Shown here one piece after another: positions 27,436-35,416 of a stretch of DNA of 64,000 nt. This stretch comes from Mycobacterium sp. E183 (lineage in GTDB: Bacteria; Actinomycetota; Actinomycetes; Mycobacteriales; Mycobacteriaceae). Within the stretch, counting starts at the first letter, position 1; every line of letters starts with the position of its first letter. Both the position numbers and the translations under genes were made by a program. Under the pieces are notes generated by a model. That model was not told the DNA's origin, did no database searches, and was given only the letters and a program-made list of their open reading frames with translations. Location of the stretch: assembly GCF_001667735.1 (NCBI RefSeq), contig NZ_LZJN01000110.1, positions 1 to 64,000 on the forward strand, in the 5' to 3' direction.

Positions 27436-29004
27436 TCAGCGCCAGCTGGGCAGCCAGATCTCCATGTCCCACGTCTGCTGCGAAATCGGCAACCCGGTGA
27501 GCACCGGGAACAGCCAGGCGAAGTTGGTCACCACCAACGCCACATAACAACAGACCGCGATCAGCCCGAGCGTGCGCCGTTCCGAGCTCAGGCCGTGAGT
27601 ACGGCCGGGCGGATAGAGGATGTCCCCACATATCAGGGCGATGCCCATCACCAGGAACGGCCCCATCGTCGCCGCGTAGAAGAAGTACATCTGCCGGTCG
27701 ATGTCGGCGAACCAGGGTAGCCACCCCGCGCAATAACCGGTCAGCACAACGGCGTAACGCCAATCCCGACGGACGAACGCGCGCCAACACGCGTAGACCA
27801 GGACCGGTACCGCCAGCCACCACATGGCCGGGGTGCCCACCAGCATCTCCGCCTTGACGCACGACTGCGCACCGCACCCGGACACGTTCTGCTGGTCGAT
27901 CGCGTACAGCACCGGCCGCAACGACATCGGCCAGGCCCACGGCTTGGACTCCCACGGGTGGTAGTTGCCTGCGGCGTTGGTCAGGCTCTTGTGGAAGTCG
28001 AAAGCCTTGGCGGTGTAATGCCATAGCGACCGGATGGCATCCGGCAGCGGGACCACCGAATGGGGGCCGATCGACTGGCCCACCTCGTGCCGGTCGATCG
28101 CCGTCTCGGACGCGAACCATGGCGCGTAACTGGCCAGGTACACCGCGAACGGGATGACCACCAGGGCGTACGCGGTCGGGATCAGATCACGCCGCAAGAC
28201 CCCCACCCAGGGCCGGGTCACCTGGTACTGGCGCCGCGCCGCCACGTCGAACGCCAGCGACATCGCGCCGAAGAACAACACGAAGTACAGCCCGGACCAC
28301 TTTGTCCCGCAAGCCAATCCGAGCAGGACGCCCGCCAGGAAGCGCCACCATCGCACCCCGAGCCGCGGACCCCACACCGTCTCGGCGGCGCGCCCCTGCA
28401 GCAGCGCGACGTGCATCCGCTCGCGGACCTGGTCCCGGTCGACGATCAGCGCGCCGAACGCCGCGACCACGAAGAAGGTGAGGATGCCGTCGAGCAGGGC
28501 GGTCCGCGCGGTGACGAAGCTGACGCCGTCGCAGATCACCAGAATCCCGGCGATCGCGCCGACCAGCGTGGACCGGCTGATCCGCCGGACGATCCGCGTC
28601 ACCAGCACAACCAGCACCACGCCCAGCAGGGCGCCGGTGAACCGCCAGCCGACGCCGTTGTAGCCGAAGATCGCCTCGCCGATCGCGATCAGCTGCTTGC
28701 CGACCGGCGGGTGGACCACCAGGCCGAACCCCGGGTTGTCTTCCACCCCGTGGTTGTGCAGCGCCTGCCAGGCCTGGGGCGCATAGTGCTTCTCGTCGAA
28801 GACGGGCGTGCCGGCGTCGGTCGGCGAACCGAGGTTGAGGAACCGGCTGATCGTTGCCAGCACGGCGATCACGCCCGTCACGACCCAGCCGCGAATCTGA
28901 TCGGTGGGACCGAAGTCGGCCACCGGAACCATCGGCCCCGGGCTGACCGCGGGCACGACACGCTCCTGGCCGGCGACCAAGGTTTCGCGGGGCGGGGCGG
29001 ACAT
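27436..29004 (-). CDS. pmt: Protein O-mannosyltransferase (PMT family)
   Basis: A 522-residue multi-pass membrane enzyme, about ten or eleven transmembrane helices. The PMT (GT39) signature is in the first extracytoplasmic loop, VFDEKHYAPQAWQAL, with the acidic pair required for catalysis, and the C-terminal part matches the PMT four-helix domain. It transfers mannose from polyprenyl-phosphate mannose to Ser/Thr of exported proteins. I chose ATG 29004 because TACGAT lies eight bases upstream, giving a leaderless or nearly leaderless message. The alternative ATG 29031 overlaps the rsmI start codon on the other strand. Confidence 0.92.
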   Translation of the reverse strand: MSAPPRETLVAGQERVVPAVSPGPMVPVADFGPTDQIRGWVVTGVIAVLATISRFLNLGSPTDAGTPVFDEKHYAPQAWQALHNHGVEDNPGFGLVVHPPVGKQLIAIGEAIFGYNGVGWRFTGALLGVVLVVLVTRIVRRISRSTLVGAIAGILVICDGVSFVTARTALLDGILTFFVVAAFGALIVDRDQVRERMHVALLQGRAAETVWGPRLGVRWWRFLAGVLLGLACGTKWSGLYFVLFFGAMSLAFDVAARRQYQVTRPWVGVLRRDLIPTAYALVVIPFAVYLASYAPWFASETAIDRHEVGQSIGPHSVVPLPDAIRSLWHYTAKAFDFHKSLTNAAGNYHPWESKPWAWPMSLRPVLYAIDQQNVSGCGAQSCVKAEMLVGTPAMWWLAVPVLVYACWRAFVRRDWRYAVVLTGYCAGWLPWFADIDRQMYFFYAATMGPFLVMGIALICGDILYPPGRTHGLSSERRTLGLIAVCCYVALVVTNFAWLFPVLTGLPISQQTWDMEIWLPSWR

Positions 29005-29012
29005 CGGTGTCG

Positions 29013-29022
29013 ATCGTAGGCT
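29013..29022. promoter_or_regulatory. Overlapping divergent -10 elements of pmt and rsmI
   Basis: On the minus strand TACGAT (29018-29013) precedes the pmt ATG by eight bases. On the plus strand TAGGCT (29017-29022) precedes the rsmI ATG by seven bases. Both distances fit leaderless transcripts, common in mycobacteria. The two hexamers share 29017-29018, so only one polymerase could open this site at a time. Confidence 0.5.
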
Positions 29023-29029
29023 GTCCGTC

Positions 29030-29866
29030 ATGACCACTGGCCGCCTGTTGCTGGGCGCGACTCCGTTGGGCCAGCCGTCGGACGCCTCGCCTCGCCTGAT
29101 CGATGCCCTCACTCACGCCGACGTGGTGGCGGCTGAGGACACCCGGCGGGTGCGCACGCTGGCGAAAGCCCTGGGCGTCACCATCACCGGCCGGGTGATC
29201 AGCCTGTTCGACCGGGTCGAGGCAGCCCGGGTGGACCCGCTGATCAGCGCGCTGCAAGCCGGCGCGACGGTACTGGTGGTCAGCGATGCCGGGATGCCGC
29301 TGATCAGCGACCCGGGCTTCCGGCTGGTGGCGGCGTGCGTGGATGCCGGGATCCCGCTGACCTGCCTCCCCGGCCCCTCGGCGGTGATGACCGCGCTGGC
29401 CCTGTCCGGGCTGCCCGCGGAGAAGTTCTGTTTCGAGGGGTTCGCCCCGCGCAGGAAGGCCGCGCGGCGGGCCTGGCTGGACTCGCTGGCCGACGAGCGG
29501 CGCACCTGCGTGTTCTTCGAATCGCCCCGCCGGCTCGCCGCGTGTTTGCGCGACGCCGTCGATCAACTCGGCGGCGCCCGCCGGGCGGCGATCTGCCGGG
29601 AGCTGACCAAGGTGCACGAGGAGGTGGTGCGCGGGTCGCTCGACGAGCTGGCGGCGTGGGCGGACGACGGGGTGCTCGGCGAAGTCACCGTCGTGCTGGC
29701 CGGCGCCGCCCCGCGTGTCGACCTGCCGTCGCTGGTGGCCCGGGTGGAGGAGCTGGTCGCAGGCGGTGCGCGGGTGAAGGACGCCTGCGGCGAGGTGGCC
29801 GCCGAGCATCCCGGGGTGCGGTCGCGCCAGCTCTACGACGCGGTCCTGCAGTCGCGCCGCGCGTGA
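29030..29866 (+). CDS. rsmI: 16S rRNA (cytidine1402-2'-O)-methyltransferase
   Basis: A 278-residue SAM-dependent methyltransferase of the tetrapyrrole-methylase fold. The N-terminal strand and loop are RLLLGATPLGQPSDASPR, followed by AEDTRR, VVSDAGMPLISDPGFRLV and GPSAVMTALALSGLP, all RsmI signatures. It methylates the ribose of C1402 in 16S rRNA to tune decoding. A -10 hexamer seven bases before the ATG suggests leaderless translation. It is convergent with pabB (three bases between them). Confidence 0.93.
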   Translation: MTTGRLLLGATPLGQPSDASPRLIDALTHADVVAAEDTRRVRTLAKALGVTITGRVISLFDRVEAARVDPLISALQAGATVLVVSDAGMPLISDPGFRLVAACVDAGIPLTCLPGPSAVMTALALSGLPAEKFCFEGFAPRRKAARRAWLDSLADERRTCVFFESPRRLAACLRDAVDQLGGARRAAICRELTKVHEEVVRGSLDELAAWADDGVLGEVTVVLAGAAPRVDLPSLVARVEELVAGGARVKDACGEVAAEHPGVRSRQLYDAVLQSRRA

Positions 29867-29869
29867 GGG

Positions 29870-31123
29870 TCAGCCTGCCGAGAACGCGGCCGCGATGCGG
29901 GGCTGCCCGACGATGGGCGACGCCTTGTGCAGGCATTCGGCCCACTCGGCGTCGGGATCCGAGTCGGCGGTGATGCCGCCGCCGACGCCAAGCACGGCGC
30001 TGCCCGCGGCGTCGAACTCGACGGTGCGAATCGCCACGTTGAGTTCACATCCCGCCACGGGAGAGGCCAAACCGATTGTACCGCAATATATTCCGCGCCG
30101 ATGCGGCTCCCATTGCGAAAGCAGTTGGCGGGCACGGTGTTTGGGGGTGCCGGTGACCGAGGCCGGCGGGAAGGCGGCGTCCAGCAGCGCCGACGTCGGC
30201 AGTTCGGCGGGCACCCGCGCCGACACGGTGGACACCAGGTGCCACACGCCCGGGGCGCGCCGCACCACCAACAACTCGGGCACGGTGACGGTGCCGACGA
30301 TCGCCACGCGGCCGAGGTCGTTACGCACCAGGTCGACGATCATGATGTTTTCGGCGACCTCTTTCGCCGAAGCCCGCAGCGCCGACGGCCACGCGTCCAG
30401 CGGCAGGGTGCCCTTGATCGGGCTGGACGTCACGAGCGTCCCGCGCCGCCGCAGGAAGAGCTCGGGAGACAGCGACGCCACCGCGCCCCACGGCCCGGCG
30501 AGGTAGGCTCCGCGCGCGGGGGAGGTGCGGGCGATGCCGTCGGCGAAGAAATCCAGCGGGGCGCCGCTGATCGTCCCGGTGAATTGCGTGCACACGCACG
30601 CCTGGTAAACCTCGCCGGCGCGGATGGCCTCCAGGCAGTTGAGCACGCCGTCGCGGTGGGCGGCCCGGTCGGCGGCACCCCAGTCGATCCGGCAGTCGCG
30701 GACCGGCGAAGGCGCCGTGGCCAGCGCGGCGGCCAGCCAGTCCGCAACGGCGGCTCCGGAAAGGCTCTCGTACCACCACTGCCCGTCCCGGTCGCGGCGC
30801 AGCACGCAGTCGGTCCAGCCGCCGGCGGCTTCGGGGATGCGGTTCGGCCGGTCGTCGGCGCCGGGATCGGGGTAGGAGAGGTAACCGACCCAGCCGCCGC
30901 CCACCGCCCGCGGGTCGACGGTCTGCGGGTTCTGCTGGACGGCGAAAGCGGCGTCGGGGTCGACCGGCTGGGCCGACACGCTCGGTGCGATCACCGCGAG
31001 CGAGCCGAACCAGTCGCCGGTCAGCGCGGCCGGCGGCGGCAGGCCGAGGCGTGCCGTGGCGTCGCCGACGGCGCGCAGCACCTGGGGTGCCGCACCAAGG
31101 TCACCGAGCCGGTCGATACGCAC
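29870..31123 (-). CDS. pabB: Aminodeoxychorismate synthase component I
   Basis: A 417-residue chorismate-binding enzyme of the PabB/TrpE family. Characteristic segments are AGEVYQACVCTQF, SPELFLRR, SPIKGTLPLD, EVAENIMIVDLVRNDLGRV, PPASVTGTPKHRA and YCGTIG. It aminates chorismate to 4-amino-4-deoxychorismate for folate synthesis, using ammonia from a separate glutaminase not encoded here. Position next to rsmI matches M. tuberculosis Rv1005c. Confidence 0.93.
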   Translation of the reverse strand: MRIDRLGDLGAAPQVLRAVGDATARLGLPPPAALTGDWFGSLAVIAPSVSAQPVDPDAAFAVQQNPQTVDPRAVGGGWVGYLSYPDPGADDRPNRIPEAAGGWTDCVLRRDRDGQWWYESLSGAAVADWLAAALATAPSPVRDCRIDWGAADRAAHRDGVLNCLEAIRAGEVYQACVCTQFTGTISGAPLDFFADGIARTSPARGAYLAGPWGAVASLSPELFLRRRGTLVTSSPIKGTLPLDAWPSALRASAKEVAENIMIVDLVRNDLGRVAIVGTVTVPELLVVRRAPGVWHLVSTVSARVPAELPTSALLDAAFPPASVTGTPKHRARQLLSQWEPHRRGIYCGTIGLASPVAGCELNVAIRTVEFDAAGSAVLGVGGGITADSDPDAEWAECLHKASPIVGQPRIAAAFSAG

Positions 31124-31183
31124 CGCCCTAGCTTGACAGAAGGGCGGGTTTTCGCACTGCGGGCGCCGTCGACCGGCCGGACC

Positions 31184-32095
31184 CTAACCGCGGCTGACGT
31201 CGCGGGCGGTCGCCAGCGCCGCCAGCTTGTCCGGGTTGCGGGTCACGTAGAAGTTGGTGATCAAGGCGTCGGCGATCTCCAGCGTGATCACCCCTTCGAG
31301 GTGGTCGCCGAGGTAGAGCAGCACGGCGGGCGCGCTGTTGCAGGTCACCATTTCCACGCGGAACCCCGCGAACTCGGTCGCCTTGCGGATCAGGCCGACG
31401 ATGGCGCGGGCCACCCGGTCGGCGCCCACCACGGGCCGGCGGGCCGCGCTGACCTTGCCACCGCTGTCCGCCGTCCAGGTGGCGTCGGGCGCGAGCATCG
31501 TCATCAGCGTCTCGACGTCACCGCTGGCGGCCGTCTGGAGGAACTGGGCGGTGAGCTCGGCGTTGCGTTGCGGGTCGGCGGCGTCGAACCTCTTGCGCCG
31601 CGCCCGCACGTGTTCGCGCGCCCGGTGCGCCACCTGCCGTACCGTCGGCGCCGGCCGGCCCACCGCCTCCGCGATCTCCCCGTAGTCGAAGCCGAACACC
31701 TCGCGCAGCAGGAACACCGCCCGCTCGTCGGGGCTCAGCGTTTCCAGCAGGACCAGCATCGCCATCGAAATCGATTCCGCCAGAACGACGTCCGCGGAGG
31801 GATCCTGCTCGTCGAGCAGCAGCGGTTCGGGCAGCCACGGGCCCACGTACTCCTCGCGTCGGCGCGCGTCGGCGCGCAGGGCGTTGAGCGCCTGCCGGGT
31901 CACCAGCTGGGCCAGGTAGGACTTGGTGTCGCGGACCGTGGACAAGTCGACCGCCGCCCACCGCAGATAGCTGTCCTGCAGCACGTCGTCGGCCTCGGTG
32001 GCCGAACCGAGCATCTCGTAGGCGATGGTGAACAACAGCGGCCGCAGCACGGTGAATCGTTCGGCGTGCTCACTGTCGGTGGGTGGGTGCGTCAT
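31184..32095 (-). CDS. ECF41-type sigma factor with fused SnoaL domain
   Basis: A 303-residue extracytoplasmic-function sigma factor. Sigma region 2 covers about 10-75 (AYEMLGSATEADDVLQDSYLRW), region 4 about 110-165 (LSPDERAVFLLREVFGFDYGEIA). The extra C-terminal SnoaL/NTF2-like domain follows at about 180-300. The ECF41 hallmarks are present: WLPEP between regions 2 and 4, DSGGKV and NPDKL in the extension. In ECF41 proteins the extension replaces an anti-sigma factor and controls activity. The start overlaps the stop of the upstream oxidoreductase as ATGA, matching the rule that ECF41 factors drive an adjacent COE/oxidoreductase gene. Confidence 0.9.
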   Translation of the reverse strand: MTHPPTDSEHAERFTVLRPLLFTIAYEMLGSATEADDVLQDSYLRWAAVDLSTVRDTKSYLAQLVTRQALNALRADARRREEYVGPWLPEPLLLDEQDPSADVVLAESISMAMLVLLETLSPDERAVFLLREVFGFDYGEIAEAVGRPAPTVRQVAHRAREHVRARRKRFDAADPQRNAELTAQFLQTAASGDVETLMTMLAPDATWTADSGGKVSAARRPVVGADRVARAIVGLIRKATEFAGFRVEMVTCNSAPAVLLYLGDHLEGVITLEIADALITNFYVTRNPDKLAALATARDVSRG

Positions 32096-33273
32096 CGCAG
32101 TGCGATCTCGGTCGGCTCCTGCGCGGGCCGCTTGCCGCCCTTGATCCAGCGGTAGGAGCCGGGCTTGGCGGCCTCGCGCCGGATGGCCCACAGCGTGCCC
32201 TTGCAAATGGCCTCCTTGATCGACGCGGCGGTGCGGCCGCCGATCGCCAGGTTCACCGGGGTGTCGTCGGTGTGGGCCAGCTGGACCGTCCCGTAGGTGC
32301 GGCCGAGGCTGATGCACTGGCCGACGAACGCCTGGCTGAGCGGGGCGGGAGCGGTTCCGGAGATGCGGCTGAGCACGGTGTTGGCCGCCTGCGCGCCCAG
32401 CGGCCCGGCGGCCTGGCAGCTCATCCGCAGCGGCTGGCCCGACGGCGCGGCAGCGTCACCCGCCGCGACGACGTAGGGGTTGTCGACGCTGGTCAGCGTC
32501 TCGTCGGTGAGCAGCCGGCCCAGCACGTCAGTGCTCAGGCCGCTGCGGACGGCCAAGTCCGGCACGGCGAAGCCGGCCGTCCAGATGGTGGCCGCGCTCG
32601 GCAGCACCCCGCCGTCGCTCAACACCACCGCGTCCCAGCGCACCTCGGCCACCGTCGCGGATTCCAGCACGTTGACCCCGAAACCGCGCAGTCGCCTGGC
32701 GACGGACCGGCGGCCGCGCCTGCTCAGCGACGGGCCGAGCGCCTCGCCGCACACCAGGGTCACCTGCCGACCCCGTTCGGCCAGTTCGGAAGCCGTCTCG
32801 ATGCCGGTCAGCCCGCCGCCGACGACGGTGACGGGCGCGGCCAGCGGCAGGTCGGCGAGTGCGTAGCGCAGCCGCTGGGCGCTCTCCAGGTCGGCGATCG
32901 GGTAGGCGAAGTCCGCGAATCCGGGCACGGTGGCCGGGGTCGCGCCGGTGCTGCCGACGGCGTAGATCAAATAGTCGTAGTCGAGCTCGGCGCCCGAGGA
33001 CAACAGCACGCGCCGGTCGGTGGCGTCGATGCGCTCGACGGTGTCGACGACCAACCGGATACCGTCGCCGAGCAGCGTCGCGTAGTCGGCGGTCGCGGCG
33101 CCGGTGTCGGCGACCAACTGGTGCAGGCGGATCCGCTCCACGAAGACCGGGCGGGCGTTCACCAGGGTGATGTCGATGTCCGGACGCTGGCGCAGATGGT
33201 TCGCGGCGAGGGTTCCGGCGTATCCGCCTCCGACCACGACGACATGAACTTTCTGGGCGGCCACCTCGGTCAT
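32092..33273 (-). CDS. NDH-2-like FAD-dependent oxidoreductase
   Basis: A 393-residue pyridine nucleotide-disulphide-type flavoprotein. The FAD-binding motif is HVVVVGGGYAGTLAANHL near the N-terminus, the NAD(P)H-binding motif VTVVGGGLTGIETASELAE is at about 155-175, and AAGDAAAPSG is the second FAD site. It resembles type II NADH dehydrogenases but lacks an obvious membrane anchor, so the electron acceptor is uncertain. It shares four bases with the ECF41 sigma gene and is probably both its partner and its target. Confidence 0.85.
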   Translation of the reverse strand: MTEVAAQKVHVVVVGGGYAGTLAANHLRQRPDIDITLVNARPVFVERIRLHQLVADTGAATADYATLLGDGIRLVVDTVERIDATDRRVLLSSGAELDYDYLIYAVGSTGATPATVPGFADFAYPIADLESAQRLRYALADLPLAAPVTVVGGGLTGIETASELAERGRQVTLVCGEALGPSLSRRGRRSVARRLRGFGVNVLESATVAEVRWDAVVLSDGGVLPSAATIWTAGFAVPDLAVRSGLSTDVLGRLLTDETLTSVDNPYVVAAGDAAAPSGQPLRMSCQAAGPLGAQAANTVLSRISGTAPAPLSQAFVGQCISLGRTYGTVQLAHTDDTPVNLAIGGRTAASIKEAICKGTLWAIRREAAKPGSYRWIKGGKRPAQEPTEIALR

Positions 33274-33518
33274 TGCTGTCTCCTGTTCTCACGGGCCTGA
33301 TGCCCTTGAGACACCGCGGACCCCTCGTGCGTGACAGGGCCGCCCATATTGTGACCCGTCTCACTGCTGCGGCTCTCGGATCGGGGGGCCGCCGGGTGCT
33401 GCGTGCTAGGCTGCGCTACGCCAATTCGTGACCTGCCCCGCGTCGGAAACACGCACCCGATAACCCAGCAGCATGGGGCCACTTCAGTGAGCATCGGTGT
33501 GTCTTGGGAGAAGCAACC

Positions 33519-35180
33519 GTGAAGTCGAGGAAGAGCGCGCTGGCCGCTGTCGTGTGCACGGCGATGGTGCTGAGCGGGTGCGGCGGCAAGAGCGATCCCG
33601 GGCCACTCTCCGCCATGGTCAGTCCCGCCATTCCGCCCACCGCTCAGGAGATCCCCAACCCGCTGCGCGGTCAATACGAAGAGGGCATGAATCCGCTTTT
33701 CCCGCAAGGCAATTCCGCACAGCGGTACGCGGCGTGGCCCGCGTCGTACGACGCCAGTCTGCGGGTTTCGTGGCGGCAGTTACAGCCGGTCGACCCGCGC
33801 ACGCTGCCCGCCGACGCTCCCGACGACCGTAAGTTCGACTTCAGTGCGATCGACGACGCGCTGACGAAGCTGGGCAGCCGCAACATGCGGCTGATCCTGG
33901 GCGTGTACACCTACAAATCCTGTTGCAACGATTCCTATGCCGGCAACACCAACATCGCGATCCCGGACTGGATCCGTTCGGCGGCCACCAGCCTTCCCGC
34001 GCCGCCCAACAGCTCCGCACCGGGAGTCACGCAGGTGGTGCCGAATTGGAACGACGCCGACTACCTCAACAACTTCGGCCAGCTGCTCGCCGCGCTCGGT
34101 CGCCGCTACGACGGCGACGAGCGGCTCAGCGTTTTCGAGTTCTCCGGCTACGGCGATTTCGGCGAGAACAGCCTCGCGTACTTGCGCGACGCGCTCGGCG
34201 CGCCGGGTCCCACGCCGGACGACAGCCAGCCGAAGTTGGGCTATTACAGTCAGTTTCGCGATCAGACCATCACCAAGGCGTCCATCGCGAAGCTGGTGGC
34301 CGCCAACGTGGGCGCGTTCGGCCACACCCAATTGGTGACCACGGCCGAGAATCCGGAAATCGTCCGCGAGTTGATCGCCGACGAGGTGACGAAGAAGCTG
34401 TCCGCGCCGGTCGGCATCCGCGCGGATTGCCTTGGTGTGCAGTCGCCCCTGCCGGAATGGGCCGAGTCCAGCGACTCCCACTACGTGCGCTTCAACGACG
34501 CGGCCGTCAACGCGATCAAGCAGCGGCTCACCTCGGCGCTGGTGATCAGCCAGTGGTGGCGGCTGCCGAACGGGGCCGACCCCCGGTCCTACTACGAGAA
34601 GGCCCTGCACGACGTGGTGAGGTATCACGTCTCGATGACGTCCAGCGCGAACTTCCCCGACCGGGATGCGACGTCGGCGATGGATCCCAAGCTGTACCTC
34701 CTGTGGGCGAAGGCCAACACCGCCGCCGGTTACCGGTATTCGGTGGAGGCCAAGCCGGGATCGCAGTCGATCCAGGGCAAGGTCGCTTCGATCTCCGTCG
34801 TCTGGACCAACTACGGCTCCGCCGCGGCCACCGAACAGTGGACGCCCGGATACAAGCTGGTCGATTTCTCGGGAGCGGTGGTCCGCACCATCGCGGGGAC
34901 GGTCAACCTCAAGTCGCTGGTCCACGACGACTCCAGCCCGTCACGCGAGGAGGCGGTTCCGGAGTCCACGACGGAATCGGTGCGCGTCGACGTGACCGGC
35001 CTGCCGCCCGGGCACTACACACTGCGGGCGTCCGTGGAATGGCAGCAGCACAAGCCGGGCGCCTCGCACGTGGTGAACTACGCGCCGATGGCACTGGCCC
35101 GCGACGGTCGCGACGGTTCCGGCCTGTATCCGATCGCGACACTGGACATCGCCAGCGACGCGGCCGCCAGCGGTCAATGA
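33519..35180 (+). CDS. Lipoprotein with glycoside-hydrolase-like barrel (DUF4832 type)
   Basis: A 553-residue exported lipoprotein. The signal peptide has lipobox LSGC at about residue 20. The large domain looks like a TIM-barrel glycosidase of the DUF4874/DUF4832 kind: NPLRGQYE near the N-terminus, WRQLQPVDP, VFEFSGYGDFGEN with acidic residues placed like catalytic ones, and a C-terminal beta domain with WTNYGSAAATEQW. A second gene at 38427 encodes a close paralogue. GTG 33519 is chosen because GGGAGAAG lies just upstream. It may hydrolyse or bind the polysaccharide made downstream; that is inference. Confidence 0.72.
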   Translation: MKSRKSALAAVVCTAMVLSGCGGKSDPGPLSAMVSPAIPPTAQEIPNPLRGQYEEGMNPLFPQGNSAQRYAAWPASYDASLRVSWRQLQPVDPRTLPADAPDDRKFDFSAIDDALTKLGSRNMRLILGVYTYKSCCNDSYAGNTNIAIPDWIRSAATSLPAPPNSSAPGVTQVVPNWNDADYLNNFGQLLAALGRRYDGDERLSVFEFSGYGDFGENSLAYLRDALGAPGPTPDDSQPKLGYYSQFRDQTITKASIAKLVAANVGAFGHTQLVTTAENPEIVRELIADEVTKKLSAPVGIRADCLGVQSPLPEWAESSDSHYVRFNDAAVNAIKQRLTSALVISQWWRLPNGADPRSYYEKALHDVVRYHVSMTSSANFPDRDATSAMDPKLYLLWAKANTAAGYRYSVEAKPGSQSIQGKVASISVVWTNYGSAAATEQWTPGYKLVDFSGAVVRTIAGTVNLKSLVHDDSSPSREEAVPESTTESVRVDVTGLPPGHYTLRASVEWQQHKPGASHVVNYAPMALARDGRDGSGLYPIATLDIASDAAASGQ

Positions 35181-35416
35181 CGCGCAGCGGTCCGGACCGG
35201 AAGTTGCTCGTTACCGGGGATCCGGCGTCTCCCGCGTGATACGTTCTGCTGACCAATACCCATCCTGACCTGCCCTGCTCCGGATGGACCGACGAAGCGA
35301 ACCAGAGGGCCCCGCCGATGCGCATGGGCGCGCGGTCGACGGGATTCGCCAGCAAGAACATTCCCCGATCGGGCAACCCTCGACAGGTGGGATGCACGCC
35401 CGTATCGGAGGAGACC

